Of a stretch of DNA of 64,000 nt, positions 8,950 through 18,346 are shown one piece after another (the first letter of the stretch is position 1; the number at the start of each line of letters is the position of its first letter). The notes under the pieces were generated by a model. That model was not told the DNA's origin and searched no databases. It worked only from the letters and a program-made list of their open reading frames with translations. The stretch is taken from assembly GCF_004000945.1 (NCBI RefSeq), contig NZ_BIMF01000009.1, positions 170,289 to 234,288 of the forward strand, in the 5' to 3' direction. This stretch comes from Paenibacillus lautus NBRC 15380 (GTDB lineage: Bacteria; Bacillota; Bacilli; Paenibacillales; Paenibacillaceae). Position numbers and translations under genes: made by a program.

Positions 8950-9519
8950 CTAGAATATTTTTTTCGTTGCCCGATCTTCCTTGATGATCTCTACGGCTTC
9001 CCTGAAGCGGATGGAATGGATAATTTCACGTTCCCGCAAAAATTTGAGACTGTCCTGCAAATCCACATCATCCGTCATGTCGATGAGCCATTGATATGTA
9101 GCGCGTGCCTTCTCTTCTGCCGCAATATCCTCATACAAATCCGCAATCGGATCGCCTTTTGCTTGAATATAGGTTGCTGTCCAAGGGACCCCGGCGGCAT
9201 TCTCATAATACAGCGCATGATCATGATTGGCGTAATGCGCGCCTAATCCGGCAGCCTCCATCTCCGAAACCGTTGCATCTTTCGTCAATTTAAACACCAT
9301 AGCGGCAATCATTTCAAGATGCGCGAATTCCTCGGTTCCGATATCGTTCAGCAACCCGATCACCTTATCGGGAATGGTATACCGCTGATTCAAGTAGCGG
9401 AGCGCTGCCGCGAGCTCCCCATCGGCCCCCCCGTACTGCTCAATCAAGAACTTCGCCATTCTTGGATCACATTTACTTACGCGTACCGGATACTGAAGCT
9501 TTTTTTCATATACCCACAT
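8950..9519 (-). CDS. cotJC: Spore coat protein CotJC (manganese-catalase-like)
   Basis: A 189-residue protein of the CotJC family, related to non-haem manganese catalases. The start at 9519 (MWVYEKKLQYPV) was chosen over the longer frame because AAGGAGG lies just upstream and CotJC proteins begin this way. The four-helix di-metal core shows the E-E-x-x-H motif in GTEEFAHLEMIAAM and a second EEKARATYQWL segment. It is the third gene of cotJABC. Known: CotJ proteins are made in the mother cell and found in inner coat layers in Bacillus. Catalase activity here is inferred from the fold. Confidence 0.92.
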   Translation of the reverse strand: MWVYEKKLQYPVRVSKCDPRMAKFLIEQYGGADGELAAALRYLNQRYTIPDKVIGLLNDIGTEEFAHLEMIAAMVFKLTKDATVSEMEAAGLGAHYANHDHALYYENAAGVPWTATYIQAKGDPIADLYEDIAAEEKARATYQWLIDMTDDVDLQDSLKFLREREIIHSIRFREAVEIIKEDRATKKIF

Positions 9520-9615
9520 GGGATCGTCCGCCTCCTTGTTCTCGCTTCTCCTCTTCGTGAGGGCTGCATGCATGTGGTGAAAAAAGCAGCAGCCCGCTTG
9601 CCAACACCGTCACCG

Positions 9616-9891
9616 TTAAACCTGCCAAGGCCAAGGCCCTTGGGCCCATTCGAACGGATATTTGGAATAAGCACGGCCAAAATTTTGCAGCGGCCCGTAC
9701 AGCTCTTGAAATTGCTTCGCGAGCACGGTCCTTTCCTGTGTCAGTTTATTGAACTGCTCGATGCTCTTGAGATCATCCGGATGGGTGTCCAAAAACAGGT
9801 TCAGCTCCACCAGGACAAAATCCAATGCCTGAAGCTGCTCCAGCATTTCGTAATACTTCAGATCTCCAACCTGGGGTCTGGCTTCATTCAC
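9616..9891 (-). CDS. cotJB: Spore coat protein CotJB
   Basis: A 91-residue protein starting at GTG, with AAAGGAGAG about 10 bases upstream overlapping the stop of cotJA. It matches the CotJB family: a small, helical, acidic protein with the segment ALDFVLVELNLFLDTHPDD and the C-terminal P-F-E-W-A-Q-G-P-W-P-W. Middle gene of cotJABC, 6 bases after cotJA and 96 bases before the chosen start of cotJC. Structural component of the coat; no enzyme motif. Confidence 0.9.
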   Translation of the reverse strand: MNEARPQVGDLKYYEMLEQLQALDFVLVELNLFLDTHPDDLKSIEQFNKLTQERTVLAKQFQELYGPLQNFGRAYSKYPFEWAQGPWPWQV

Positions 9892-9897
9892 CGCCGA

Positions 9898-10215
9898 TCA
9901 CTCTCCTTTAAATTTTCGCGAGGTATACGGGCTATACAAGGATGGCCATAACGTCCCGTGTCTCAGCGCCTCGGCAGGGCTGAACTGCGGCAGTCCTGGC
10001 GGTTGAAACACCACATACTGGTTAACAGGTACCACATACGATTTGTAGAGCTTGGGAGGGCATGGATCAAATGGCGAATGAAATACAGGGTATACGCGCA
10101 CCTCTGGATTTTCCTTCAAAAGGTATTCCTCCTTATCGTTACGATCCGTTGTTATCAAGGACTCTTCGTATTTAACATATGTCTTCCGCCCAGAAAATGA
10201 ACTCCAAATTGACAA
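9898..10215 (-). CDS. cotJA: Spore coat protein CotJA-like
   Basis: A 105-residue protein whose second half matches CotJA: FHSPFDPCPP, a proline/tyrosine-rich middle, and FSPAEALRHGTLWPSLYSPY. The first 40 residues are poorly conserved and hold no internal Met, so the start is uncertain; TTG at 10215 is the only candidate near a Shine-Dalgarno-like GGGGAGAGG. That site is the 3' arm of the terminator of the preceding gene, which is unusual (see findings). First gene of cotJABC. An internal start without a classical codon cannot be excluded. Confidence 0.8.
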   Translation of the reverse strand: MSIWSSFSGRKTYVKYEESLITTDRNDKEEYLLKENPEVRVYPVFHSPFDPCPPKLYKSYVVPVNQYVVFQPPGLPQFSPAEALRHGTLWPSLYSPYTSRKFKGE

Positions 10216-10257
10216 AAAAACCCTCTCCCCTGGAATATTTCCGGGAAAAGGGTTCTC
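10213..10257 (-). terminator. Intrinsic terminator overlapping the cotJA start
   Basis: On the minus strand, a GC-rich hairpin with arms AACCCTTTTCCCGG / CCAGGGGAGAGGGTT is followed by TTTTTTT. It closes the AI-2E-type permease gene. Its 3' arm contains the purine-rich sequence that would be the cotJA ribosome binding site, and its T-tract runs into the TTG start. Confidence 0.85.
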
Positions 10258-10269
10258 TTCGAGTTGTCC

Positions 10270-11301
10270 TCAAAATTTAATTTTAATTTGGAACAAGCCG
10301 GCTTTACGCATAGCGGAATAGATAATAACGACCAAGGGGCCGATAAAAAATCCGATCACACCAACCAGCTTAAATCCGACATACATGCTGACCAGGGCAG
10401 GCAATGCGCCGATTCCGACGGCATCCCCTATGACCTTCGGTTCCAGCACGCGGCGGATCACCGTAATTAGAATGAACATGAAGATCAAGCCAATCCCTGT
10501 AAAAATATCGCCTACCGCGAGCAGGTAGATTGACCATGGAATCAAGACGGAACCTACGCCCAAAATCGGCAGAATATCGACAATGGTGACAAGCAGGGCG
10601 ATGGCAAGCGGATAGTTAACGCCTAATACCAGCAAGCCGAGCAGCGTGATCACGTACGTAAACAGGCTGAGGAGCAGCTGTGCCCGCAAAAATCCGAAAA
10701 TGGATTTTTTCAGGCTGATCAGGACTTCGTTCACCTGCGACTGTGATGTCTCATCAAACAGTGACAACACTTTCTCACGCATCGTATCGAGGCTGAAAGC
10801 GAACAAATACACCGCTACGCAGAATACAATGAACGTGACGAACAGGTTTGGCAGCGTTTTGGCAAAGGACAAAAATGTCGATGATACCGTATTGACAAGC
10901 GACTGCACATAGGAAGAAATATTCGACATGAATTCGGTAAGACTGTCGGCAAGACCCGGCGAAATACCGTTCAGCATGTCTTGCGCCTGAATAATCGTAT
11001 GCTGAAGGAATTCGTTGGCCCCTTCAAAATATTGCGGAGCCCGGCTCCAATATTCGACCAGTTGGTTAAACACCTGAAGACCGATTAAATAAGCCAGCAG
11101 CAGCATCAAAAGAAGGAATAGCGTGCTTGTCACCGTTGCGGCCGCGATGCGGTTCAACCGAAGTCTTTTCATTAAGAGCCGATTTAACGGCTCCAATGCA
11201 ATAGCAATCACGATGGCCAACAAGAATGGAGCTCCAACCGTAAACATTCCGTACAGCAACAGGAGACCGAGACCGATAAATATCAGCTGCTTAATCGACA
11301 T
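10270..11301 (-). CDS. AI-2E transporter / YtvI-type membrane permease
   Basis: A 343-residue polytopic membrane protein of the AI-2E exporter superfamily (Pfam family formerly called PerM/YtvI). Hydrophobic segments cluster at 5-30, 50-78, 140-175, 205-230, 235-265 and 290-325, with a soluble helical stretch between about 80 and 150. The family includes YtvI, linked to sporulation in Bacillus, and assorted permeases; substrate is not predictable. ATG at 11301 has AGGAAGTG upstream. It is followed by a strong terminator and sits 34 bases after the CNNM/CorC gene. Confidence 0.85.
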   Translation of the reverse strand: MSIKQLIFIGLGLLLLYGMFTVGAPFLLAIVIAIALEPLNRLLMKRLRLNRIAAATVTSTLFLLLMLLLAYLIGLQVFNQLVEYWSRAPQYFEGANEFLQHTIIQAQDMLNGISPGLADSLTEFMSNISSYVQSLVNTVSSTFLSFAKTLPNLFVTFIVFCVAVYLFAFSLDTMREKVLSLFDETSQSQVNEVLISLKKSIFGFLRAQLLLSLFTYVITLLGLLVLGVNYPLAIALLVTIVDILPILGVGSVLIPWSIYLLAVGDIFTGIGLIFMFILITVIRRVLEPKVIGDAVGIGALPALVSMYVGFKLVGVIGFFIGPLVVIIYSAMRKAGLFQIKIKF

Positions 11302-11335
11302 AATCCACTTCCTAACAAATAGAGTCTTGCTAGTT

Positions 11336-12661
11336 CTAAATGAAGCTGCTCTCGAGCTTCTGATGAATCATGACGCGAGTTACACGCAACCGTGTAGACT
11401 CCTCTACTTCAAAGACCACCCCGTTAAAGGCGGTTTTCTTCCCGACCGCCGGGTTCCCTTCAAGCTCCTTGAACAACCAACCGCCAATGGAATCCACGTT
11501 ATGCTCTTCAATCATCAAGCCGGTCAAATCATTCACTTCTTCAATGAGCATCCGCCCGTCCACTGAAAAGTACTCATCATACACTTCAATTTCTGGCCGC
11601 TCATCTTCAAATTCATCGTACAGGTCCCCGACAATCTCTTCCAGAATCTTCTCGGCTGTGAGAATACCGGCCGTCCCCCCGTATTCGTCCACCACGAGCG
11701 CAAGCTGCTCATGCCTTGCCTGCATCTTCCGCAGCACCTCACTGATCTCCGCCGATTCCGATACGTCCATAATCGGTCTCATCAAGGAAGCCAGATCACG
11801 CTGCTTCTCAGGCTCCGCCAGCAAGAGATCAGTAATGTGGACAAACCCGATAATGCGGTCTTTGTTGTCCGTTGCAACCGGGTAACGGGAATGCTTTGTC
11901 TCGTTGACGATCCGAAGATTCTCTTCCAAGGTAAAATTGGTGAAAAGAACGTCCATGTCCGTCCTTGGCAGCATAATTTCTCTGGCTCTCAAGTCAGAAA
12001 AATCGAACAGGTTGTCCATTAATTTCATCTCGTTCTGGTCAATAACACCGCTCTTTGCGCTCTCGTTCATCAGAATCCGAATCTCTTCCTCGGAGTGGGC
12101 GGCTTCGGCCTCGCTTGCCGGCTCGATGCCAACCATCTTCAGAATCCGATTGGCGGAAGCATTCAGGACCCAGATCACCGGCAGAAAAATACGATAAAAC
12201 CAGAGCAGCGGCGCCGACAGAATCAGAGCCGTGCCCTCGGTCCGCTGAATAGCCAAAGATTTCGGTGCAAGCTCCCCTAACACAATATGCAGGAAGGTGA
12301 TAATACAGAAGCCGACCGCCACCGATATTGTGCCGATCAGTCGCTCATCCGTAAATCCAATGCTATGCATAATGGGGGCCACCAGCAATTCAGAAATAGC
12401 AGGCTCCCCAATCCAGCCAAGACCCAGGGAAGTTAATGTGATCCCAAGCTGGGTTGCGGATAAATAGGCATCCAGCTTCTGGTTTACTTTCAAGGCAATG
12501 CCTGCCAGCCGGTTCCCTTCGCTAACGAGCTGGGTCAACCGGGATTGACGCATTTTCACCAGTGAAAATTCGGCGGCTACAAATACGCCGTTCAACAAAA
12601 CGAGTAGGAAAACCAAGAGCAAATTCAAAATCAGTTTCCCGACCTCAAATTCCTCCGCCAT
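11336..12661 (-). CDS. CNNM/CorC (HlyC) family membrane protein with CBS domains
   Basis: A 441-residue membrane protein. The start at 12661 (MAEEFEVGKL) is preferred over an upstream in-frame codon because AGAAGG precedes it and the longer form would overlap yfkAB. Order: DUF21/CNNM transmembrane domain (about 1-195), two CBS repeats (about 210-330, e.g. IMLPRTDMDVLF and DEYGGTAGILT), and a CorC_HlyC domain at the C terminus (about 345-435, DGRMLIEEVNDL). Relatives handle Mg or other divalent cations; the older 'hemolysin' label is not supported. Substrate is unproven. Confidence 0.9.
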   Translation of the reverse strand: MAEEFEVGKLILNLLLVFLLVLLNGVFVAAEFSLVKMRQSRLTQLVSEGNRLAGIALKVNQKLDAYLSATQLGITLTSLGLGWIGEPAISELLVAPIMHSIGFTDERLIGTISVAVGFCIITFLHIVLGELAPKSLAIQRTEGTALILSAPLLWFYRIFLPVIWVLNASANRILKMVGIEPASEAEAAHSEEEIRILMNESAKSGVIDQNEMKLMDNLFDFSDLRAREIMLPRTDMDVLFTNFTLEENLRIVNETKHSRYPVATDNKDRIIGFVHITDLLLAEPEKQRDLASLMRPIMDVSESAEISEVLRKMQARHEQLALVVDEYGGTAGILTAEKILEEIVGDLYDEFEDERPEIEVYDEYFSVDGRMLIEEVNDLTGLMIEEHNVDSIGGWLFKELEGNPAVGKKTAFNGVVFEVEESTRLRVTRVMIHQKLESSFI

Positions 12662-12686
12662 GATGACACGCCTTCTTTCTAGGGTT

Positions 12687-13826
12687 CTAGTTTGTCTTTG
12701 CTTGTCTTGACTTGAAATCCACACCCCGGTAGTACATGTCGGCCACCAACAGGTTCGGCCCACAGCAGCTCACGGCATCGCAGTGACAGTTAACCGTTTG
12801 GTTCAACGGGTGTCCTGTTGTCCATTCGTTAAAAATATCGTCAAGCTTCTGTTCCTTAATATTACCAAAAGCCGGGATATCAGCAAAATCCGTTACATAC
12901 ACGTCGCCCGAGAATAAATTCACATTCACCCGATTACGGCCATCGGGATCATTCCGGACCGTTACGTTGGGTTCTTGCCGCAGGCGGCGAATGATCTCTT
13001 GATCATGATCATCGGAGCTGCAGGCATAGAACGGCAGCGTTCCGAACAGCATCCACATGTCCCGATCCCGGACATCCAGCAAATGGTGGATGGCGGCTTT
13101 CGTATCGTTCAAGGACAATACGGGCAGAGCGGAAGCAAAGTTTGAGGCATACATCGGGTGAACCTCATGCCGTTTGCAGCCCATATCCTTGATCAGCTTG
13201 TGGATGCCGCTGAGTTTCGTATGCGTCCGGTAGTTAATCATCGATTCAGCGGATATGTACATGCCCGCTGCACTCAGCTTCTCCGAATTGACCAGCATCG
13301 TATCGTACATTTTGTATGCCGTTTCCTTGGAGACAGGACGTGCGCTATTCGCAAATCCGACCTCATAGAAGTCGTCCCCATTCAAATAATTGAATGAGAT
13401 ATGCATAACGTCCAGATAAGGCAGCATCTTCTCATACCGACTCATATCAAGTGTCAGATTGGAGTTAATCTGGGTCCGGATGCCCCTTTCCTTGGCATAC
13501 TTGAGCAAGGGAACAATCACGTTATCCACCGTTTTGCCCAGAAATGCCGGTTCACCGCCCGTGAGACTGATCGTCTGCAGATGCTCTACCTCGTCCAATC
13601 GCTTCAGCATCGTATCGAGGGGCAACATCGGGGCTTCCTTCATCACAAGCATATCACCGACAGCGCAGTGCTCACAGCGCATATTACAAAGATGCGTCAC
13701 TGTCATTTCCACACTGGTCAGCACATGACGACCATGCTCGCGCAGTGAAGTTATCGGATCCCAAGGATCATAACTCGGCGAAATGGGCCTTACGGCTGAT
13801 GGAAATGGCTGTGCTGTATTACTCAT
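12687..13826 (-). CDS. yfkAB: Radical SAM/CxCxxxxC motif protein YfkAB
   Basis: A 379-residue radical SAM enzyme. The cluster-binding motif is CNMRCEHC (Cys47, Cys51, Cys54), followed by the GGEP motif SLTGGEPAF near residue 88. Near the C terminus CHCDAVSC gives the CxCxxxxC signature by which this family is named, with a further Cys directly after. In Bacillus subtilis the gene was once annotated as two (yfkA and yfkB); here it is a single frame. Reaction unknown. ATG at 13826 follows AAGGTG; 25 bases separate it from the CNNM/CorC gene downstream. Confidence 0.92.
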   Translation of the reverse strand: MSNTAQPFPSAVRPISPSYDPWDPITSLREHGRHVLTSVEMTVTHLCNMRCEHCAVGDMLVMKEAPMLPLDTMLKRLDEVEHLQTISLTGGEPAFLGKTVDNVIVPLLKYAKERGIRTQINSNLTLDMSRYEKMLPYLDVMHISFNYLNGDDFYEVGFANSARPVSKETAYKMYDTMLVNSEKLSAAGMYISAESMINYRTHTKLSGIHKLIKDMGCKRHEVHPMYASNFASALPVLSLNDTKAAIHHLLDVRDRDMWMLFGTLPFYACSSDDHDQEIIRRLRQEPNVTVRNDPDGRNRVNVNLFSGDVYVTDFADIPAFGNIKEQKLDDIFNEWTTGHPLNQTVNCHCDAVSCCGPNLLVADMYYRGVDFKSRQAKTN

Positions 13827-13966
13827 GGTTCACTCACCTTATTTCTTTGAATTACCGATTCATTCAGTACAACTTACGCTTTATGTACTCTACGGTTTTG
13901 ATAATGTCCATTATATGATTATAACATACCCAATCAGAAGGCTTCTGCTTTGATTCGGCTGGGAAA

Positions 13967-16228
13967 TCATCCGGTTTCCCCATTTTTGTCCGAACGTTCC
14001 TTGGAAGTAAGCTTATGTGCCGGAAACATCCAACTTGGACTCCACCAATTCGCTCTGCCCATCATTTTCATAAACGCAGGCACAAGCAGCACTCGAATCA
14101 CGGTGGCATCCAGCAGAACGGCTGCTGTCAGGCCTAAACCGATCGCTTTCATCACTTCATTATCCGTAAATACAAACGCACCCACGACGACGGCGAGAAT
14201 CAGAGCAGCGCTTGTAATCAGCCCGCCTGTGCTCTCCAGACCTTCAGCCGTGCTGAATTCGTTGTCCCCCGTCCGTTCATAATTCTCCATCATTCGCGAG
14301 AGCATCATGACTTCATAGTCCATCGATATGCCGAACACCACGCAGAATATCAGGATCGGCAAAAGCGCAAAGATGGATCCCGTAGAGGAAATACCCAGCC
14401 ACTGCGCGCCTATCCCCTCCTGAAATACCCACACCACGATACCCAGTCCGGCGCCGAGGCTGAGCATGTTCATTACGCTTGCTTTTAAAGGGAGCAAGAC
14501 CGACCGAAACGCCAGGAGCAGAATGACATAGGTAACTACAAATACAAAGACCAGAACGAAGGAGATATTCTGATGGATGGCTTCCATGATATCCAGTTTG
14601 TATGCGGGGCTTCCGGTAACATAGGTCGTTAGCTCATTCGTGTCCATCGTCCGTAACGCTCGGACAAGCTGCATCGTAAGTGCATGGGATTCCCCATATT
14701 CCGGGATCACGGCGACGGCTGCTACATTCCCCCTAACAAAACGATGCTGCTCCAGCTGCTGGCGGATATCTTCGCGGGACAAATACTTCGATGCTTCTTC
14801 CACCGATCCTCTGCCAATGCTCAGGTAACTCTCTACCTGCTTCACGCCCGGCATCATCCGTATCTCATCTGTATATGCCTTCATTCGCTCGATGCTGCGC
14901 GGGTCCTCATAAGAGGCCGGAAGCTCTACAGCCACAACGATCGAATTCAATTCACGTTCGTCATAAGCCTGTATGAGCAGGTCGTGACCATAACGGGATT
15001 CATAGGCGGGGGGAAGCACTTCGGCCGCGGGGATGGCGATATTCATGTGCCGAACCGGATAAATCGCCACCAGCAGTAAACCGATCGCGGCGATAGAGAT
15101 GGTCACAGGATGCGCCATAACAAATCTGGAGAGCTTTCTCCACATACCGGAGGTCTGCCGTGCCCGGAGCGTCCGGTATGCGGCAGGGAATAGAGGGAGC
15201 GCATCGATGCGCGGGCCCAATATTGCCAATAATGCGGGAAGAAGTGTGTTACCGGCCAGCACCGATAACAGCACGACGGTAATGCCGCCTATGCTGAAGG
15301 AACGGAAGATCGGCAGGTCTATGAAACTCATCGCCACAAAACCGATCAACACCGCCGCCCCGGAGAACATCACTGCTTTGCCGGCGGTTGCGCAAGTGAC
15401 AGCCAGGGCAGTTCCTACATCTCCGCTCCGTATCCGCATCTCTTCTTTGAAGCGGCTTACGACCAGCAGCGCATAATCGATACCCACGGCCAGGCCCAGC
15501 ATCGTTACGACATTCGGAAGGAAATTGCTGATCGAACCGTCGGCCAAAGCGACGAAATACAAGATTCCCATCGTGACCACCACACTGGCAACACCGGCTA
15601 ACAATGGAAGGAGCGCCGCAGTCAATGTTCCGAATACAACCGCCAGGATGAGCAGAGCTGCGGGAATGCCTATCATCTCGGCATGGATGATATCGCTTTT
15701 GACGGCTTGGTTCATATCGGCGAAGATGGCGGTATTCCCTGTTATGTAAGTATCCGCTCCCGTGATGTCGGGAACCGAGTCTCTAATCTCTTCAAACTGC
15801 TTCAAGGCTTCCGTGGCATCCAGATCCAGCAGCACCGTCACAGATACGATATGATCCTGGCCTGCCTTATGAGCTGCCATATTCATATCAATATCCCTGA
15901 CATAAGGACGGGCTCGCAAAGGCTCCAGCTCCGTCAATATTCGTCTCTGCGCCGTGCCTGCCGTCAGATTCTCATCGTGCTGACTGACTACGACAATATC
16001 CAGCGAGGCAGCCGACAATCCTAATCCCTCTTCCAGCTTCTCAATCCCGATCTGGGCAGGACTATCCTTCGGCGAAAACCCGTTGTGCTGCAGAATGGAT
16101 GGCAGCTTGAACGCAAACGGAAGCAGCCCGCAAAACAAAAGAAGCCAGGTCACAACAATGGCTTTACGGTAGCGGTATATCTGTCGCCCCCATGTATGCA
16201 GCAATGTTGTATGGCCGTTACGTCTCAC
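13967..16228 (-). CDS. MMPL/RND-type transporter
   Basis: A 753-residue membrane transporter of the MMPL family (RND superfamily). Two homologous halves each have one N-terminal helix, an extracytoplasmic domain (about 45-175 and 385-535), and five or six clustered helices (about 180-345 and 545-735). The intramembrane motif GLAVGIDYALLVVSRF (helix 4, first half) and its counterpart GISMDYEVMMLSR hold the Asp residues expected in the proton relay. Start is GTG with GGAGGT upstream. Family members export lipids, drugs or siderophores; the substrate here is unknown. Confidence 0.9.
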   Translation of the reverse strand: MRRNGHTTLLHTWGRQIYRYRKAIVVTWLLLFCGLLPFAFKLPSILQHNGFSPKDSPAQIGIEKLEEGLGLSAASLDIVVVSQHDENLTAGTAQRRILTELEPLRARPYVRDIDMNMAAHKAGQDHIVSVTVLLDLDATEALKQFEEIRDSVPDITGADTYITGNTAIFADMNQAVKSDIIHAEMIGIPAALLILAVVFGTLTAALLPLLAGVASVVVTMGILYFVALADGSISNFLPNVVTMLGLAVGIDYALLVVSRFKEEMRIRSGDVGTALAVTCATAGKAVMFSGAAVLIGFVAMSFIDLPIFRSFSIGGITVVLLSVLAGNTLLPALLAILGPRIDALPLFPAAYRTLRARQTSGMWRKLSRFVMAHPVTISIAAIGLLLVAIYPVRHMNIAIPAAEVLPPAYESRYGHDLLIQAYDERELNSIVVAVELPASYEDPRSIERMKAYTDEIRMMPGVKQVESYLSIGRGSVEEASKYLSREDIRQQLEQHRFVRGNVAAVAVIPEYGESHALTMQLVRALRTMDTNELTTYVTGSPAYKLDIMEAIHQNISFVLVFVFVVTYVILLLAFRSVLLPLKASVMNMLSLGAGLGIVVWVFQEGIGAQWLGISSTGSIFALLPILIFCVVFGISMDYEVMMLSRMMENYERTGDNEFSTAEGLESTGGLITSAALILAVVVGAFVFTDNEVMKAIGLGLTAAVLLDATVIRVLLVPAFMKMMGRANWWSPSWMFPAHKLTSKERSDKNGETG

Positions 16229-16257
16229 GAGTCAACCTCCTTAAGGTCAAGTTTGAT

Positions 16258-17343
16258 CTATGGTGCACGCCCGATACCAGCGATCATAATGGCCAGTGTT
16301 TCAGACAAATCCAATTCGTAAGGTGCAGATAGCGGGGTGCCTTCGGCATCCGTTAATACGCGGACAACGGGTCGATGCGGCACATGTGCGTGAATTTTGG
16401 ATACCACTCCACTTTCACCCGTATGCAATTTCACGGTGATCCCTGGAGGATATATCGCTACCCGATCCCGAAACATCGCCAGGAATGACTGTTCATACAG
16501 TGTTCCCGAGCCAGCATACATCACCTCAACCGCTTGATGCGGCAATAAGGCAGGCTTGTACACCCGCTGCGTTGTCATCGCATCGTAAGAATCCGTAATC
16601 GCAATCCATTTGGCGTATTCATGGATCTCAGGTCCCTTCAAGGCTCTGGGATAACCGCTGCCATCCAGGCGTTCATGATGCGACAGGGCGCAATGCGCCG
16701 ATAGCAACGGAATGTTCGGTTCGTCTTTCAATATTTTGAACCCGATCTCGGTATGCTTCTGAACCTCGCGAAATTCTTCCTCGCTCAGCCGTCCTGGATG
16801 ATTCAGCAGCTTCTGGGATATCCTCGTCTTGCCGATATCGTGAAGCAATGCTCCCAAGCCCAGCACCTTCAGCTCCTCCCGATTATACCCGTAAGACACG
16901 CCAAGAACCGTTGAATACAGACATACGTTAAGAGAATGACGATACAAGTTGTAATCGTTCGTATTCATATCGGTCAGCAGCACCATGCACTCGTCATGAT
17001 CCGATATTTCATCCATAATAGACTCCATCATCCCGGAGAACGTTTTGCCTAAATGAAGGAAGCTTCCCTTCAGAGCAGCCTGGCTCTCCAGGGTTTTGAA
17101 GCTCGTCCGAATCGACTGGATCGCCTGCAGCCGGGTTTCCTCGGTCAACAACTCCGGAACCATGATATCCTCTGTCATCGGATCCTCGATATAGACATAC
17201 CCGAGTTCCAACGTGCCCAGACGGCGGATCAGCCCTGTTGTCAGCTCCACGCCTTCGGCAAGCAGGATTAAACCATCGCTATTATATATTCTTTTACCAA
17301 GAACCATCCCCGGCTTCAACGCGTTGATAGGTATAAGACGCAA
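16258..17343 (-). CDS. HD-GYP domain c-di-GMP phosphodiesterase-like protein
   Basis: A 361-residue protein starting at TTG with GAGGAAGTG before it. Residues 1-60 are a small N-terminal domain (LKPGMVLGKRIYN); the HD-GYP domain spans about 110-300 with the HD pair in LLHDIGKTR and the signature HHERLDGSGYP, followed by ITDSYDAMTTQRVY. All metal-ligand motifs are present, so c-di-GMP hydrolysis is plausible. There is no membrane or receiver domain. A second protein of the same layout lies at 20719-21765. It may be in one unit with the MMPL gene 29 bases downstream. Confidence 0.9.
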   Translation of the reverse strand: MRLIPINALKPGMVLGKRIYNSDGLILLAEGVELTTGLIRRLGTLELGYVYIEDPMTEDIMVPELLTEETRLQAIQSIRTSFKTLESQAALKGSFLHLGKTFSGMMESIMDEISDHDECMVLLTDMNTNDYNLYRHSLNVCLYSTVLGVSYGYNREELKVLGLGALLHDIGKTRISQKLLNHPGRLSEEEFREVQKHTEIGFKILKDEPNIPLLSAHCALSHHERLDGSGYPRALKGPEIHEYAKWIAITDSYDAMTTQRVYKPALLPHQAVEVMYAGSGTLYEQSFLAMFRDRVAIYPPGITVKLHTGESGVVSKIHAHVPHRPVVRVLTDAEGTPLSAPYELDLSETLAIMIAGIGRAP

Positions 17344-17451
17344 AATCCGTCACTTCCTCTGCTATGATCAAACTTGTGTGGGATATAGCGTCTAGTCTTC
17401 AGTGGATCACGATACGAAGAAGCCGGATCTCCTCCTTATGTCTCCTCCTGC

Positions 17452-18276
17452 TTAATGCATGATAAACAGCCAAAAAACGGCAGCGAGAACAAAACGGTAG
17501 ATCGCAAAATGAGTAAGCCTTATCTTCTGTATGAGTTTCATGAAGGCTAAGACGACAAAATAAGCGACAACAAACGAAACGATGAATCCGGCAAGAAATA
17601 CGCCGATCGTGTCTACTGTAAAATATCGGTAAGAATCCAGTAATTCATATCCTGCTGCGGCAAACATAATGGGAATCGCGATAATGAACGAGAAATCGAC
17701 CGATGCCTTATAGCTTACCCCACTAAGCATGCCACCGGAGATGGTGGAACCCGAACGGGAAAATCCCGGCCATAATACGGATATGATCTGGTAAACGCCA
17801 ATCTGAAGGGCCTGCTTGTATGTCATATCATCCAAATCATGCGATGTTACTTGAACTTTATGCTTATTGTACCATTCTGCAAAAATCATAAAAATACCGC
17901 CGGCAACGAGTGCAAACAACACCGTCTGGGCATGGAACAGACTTTTGATGAAATCCCTCGCAAAAAAAGCAACCAGCAGAGCCGGTGCAATCCCCAAAAA
18001 AATGTGGATCAAATTCAATCGTCTTCGAGGCGTGTTCCTGGTCAACGGCTCACTTCGGCTCCAGCCAAGCAGATTCAAAATCCGATTCCAGTGAACCATC
18101 GCGATCGCCATAATGGCACCAAGCTGAATGACAACCTCAAACGTCTTCATGATCGGAGTTTGATCGTCGTAACCGAGTACCTTAGCCGTCAAAATCATGT
18201 GGCCTGTGGAAGACACCGGAATGAATTCGGTTATTCCTTCCACAATCCCCAGTATAATGGATGTGATAAAATCCAT
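17452..18276 (-). CDS. uppP: Undecaprenyl-diphosphatase UppP (BacA)
   Basis: A 274-residue polytopic membrane enzyme that hydrolyses undecaprenyl diphosphate to recycle the lipid carrier for peptidoglycan and other wall polymers. Visible signatures: GIVEGITEFIPVSSTGH near the N terminus (the family's conserved E-rich and SSTGH motifs) and PGFSRSGSTISGG near 170, carrying the catalytic Arg/Ser. About eight helices. Length is normal. ATG at 18276 is preceded by GGGAGGGGAAGG. It raises basal bacitracin tolerance in relatives. Confidence 0.96.
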   Translation of the reverse strand: MDFITSIILGIVEGITEFIPVSSTGHMILTAKVLGYDDQTPIMKTFEVVIQLGAIMAIAMVHWNRILNLLGWSRSEPLTRNTPRRRLNLIHIFLGIAPALLVAFFARDFIKSLFHAQTVLFALVAGGIFMIFAEWYNKHKVQVTSHDLDDMTYKQALQIGVYQIISVLWPGFSRSGSTISGGMLSGVSYKASVDFSFIIAIPIMFAAAGYELLDSYRYFTVDTIGVFLAGFIVSFVVAYFVVLAFMKLIQKIRLTHFAIYRFVLAAVFWLFIMH

Positions 18277-18346
18277 GGTCCTTCCCCTCCCTTACCTTTG
18301 TCCTCCTCATATGTATGCTCGGCCAAAGGAAGTTAGTCGGGGATTG

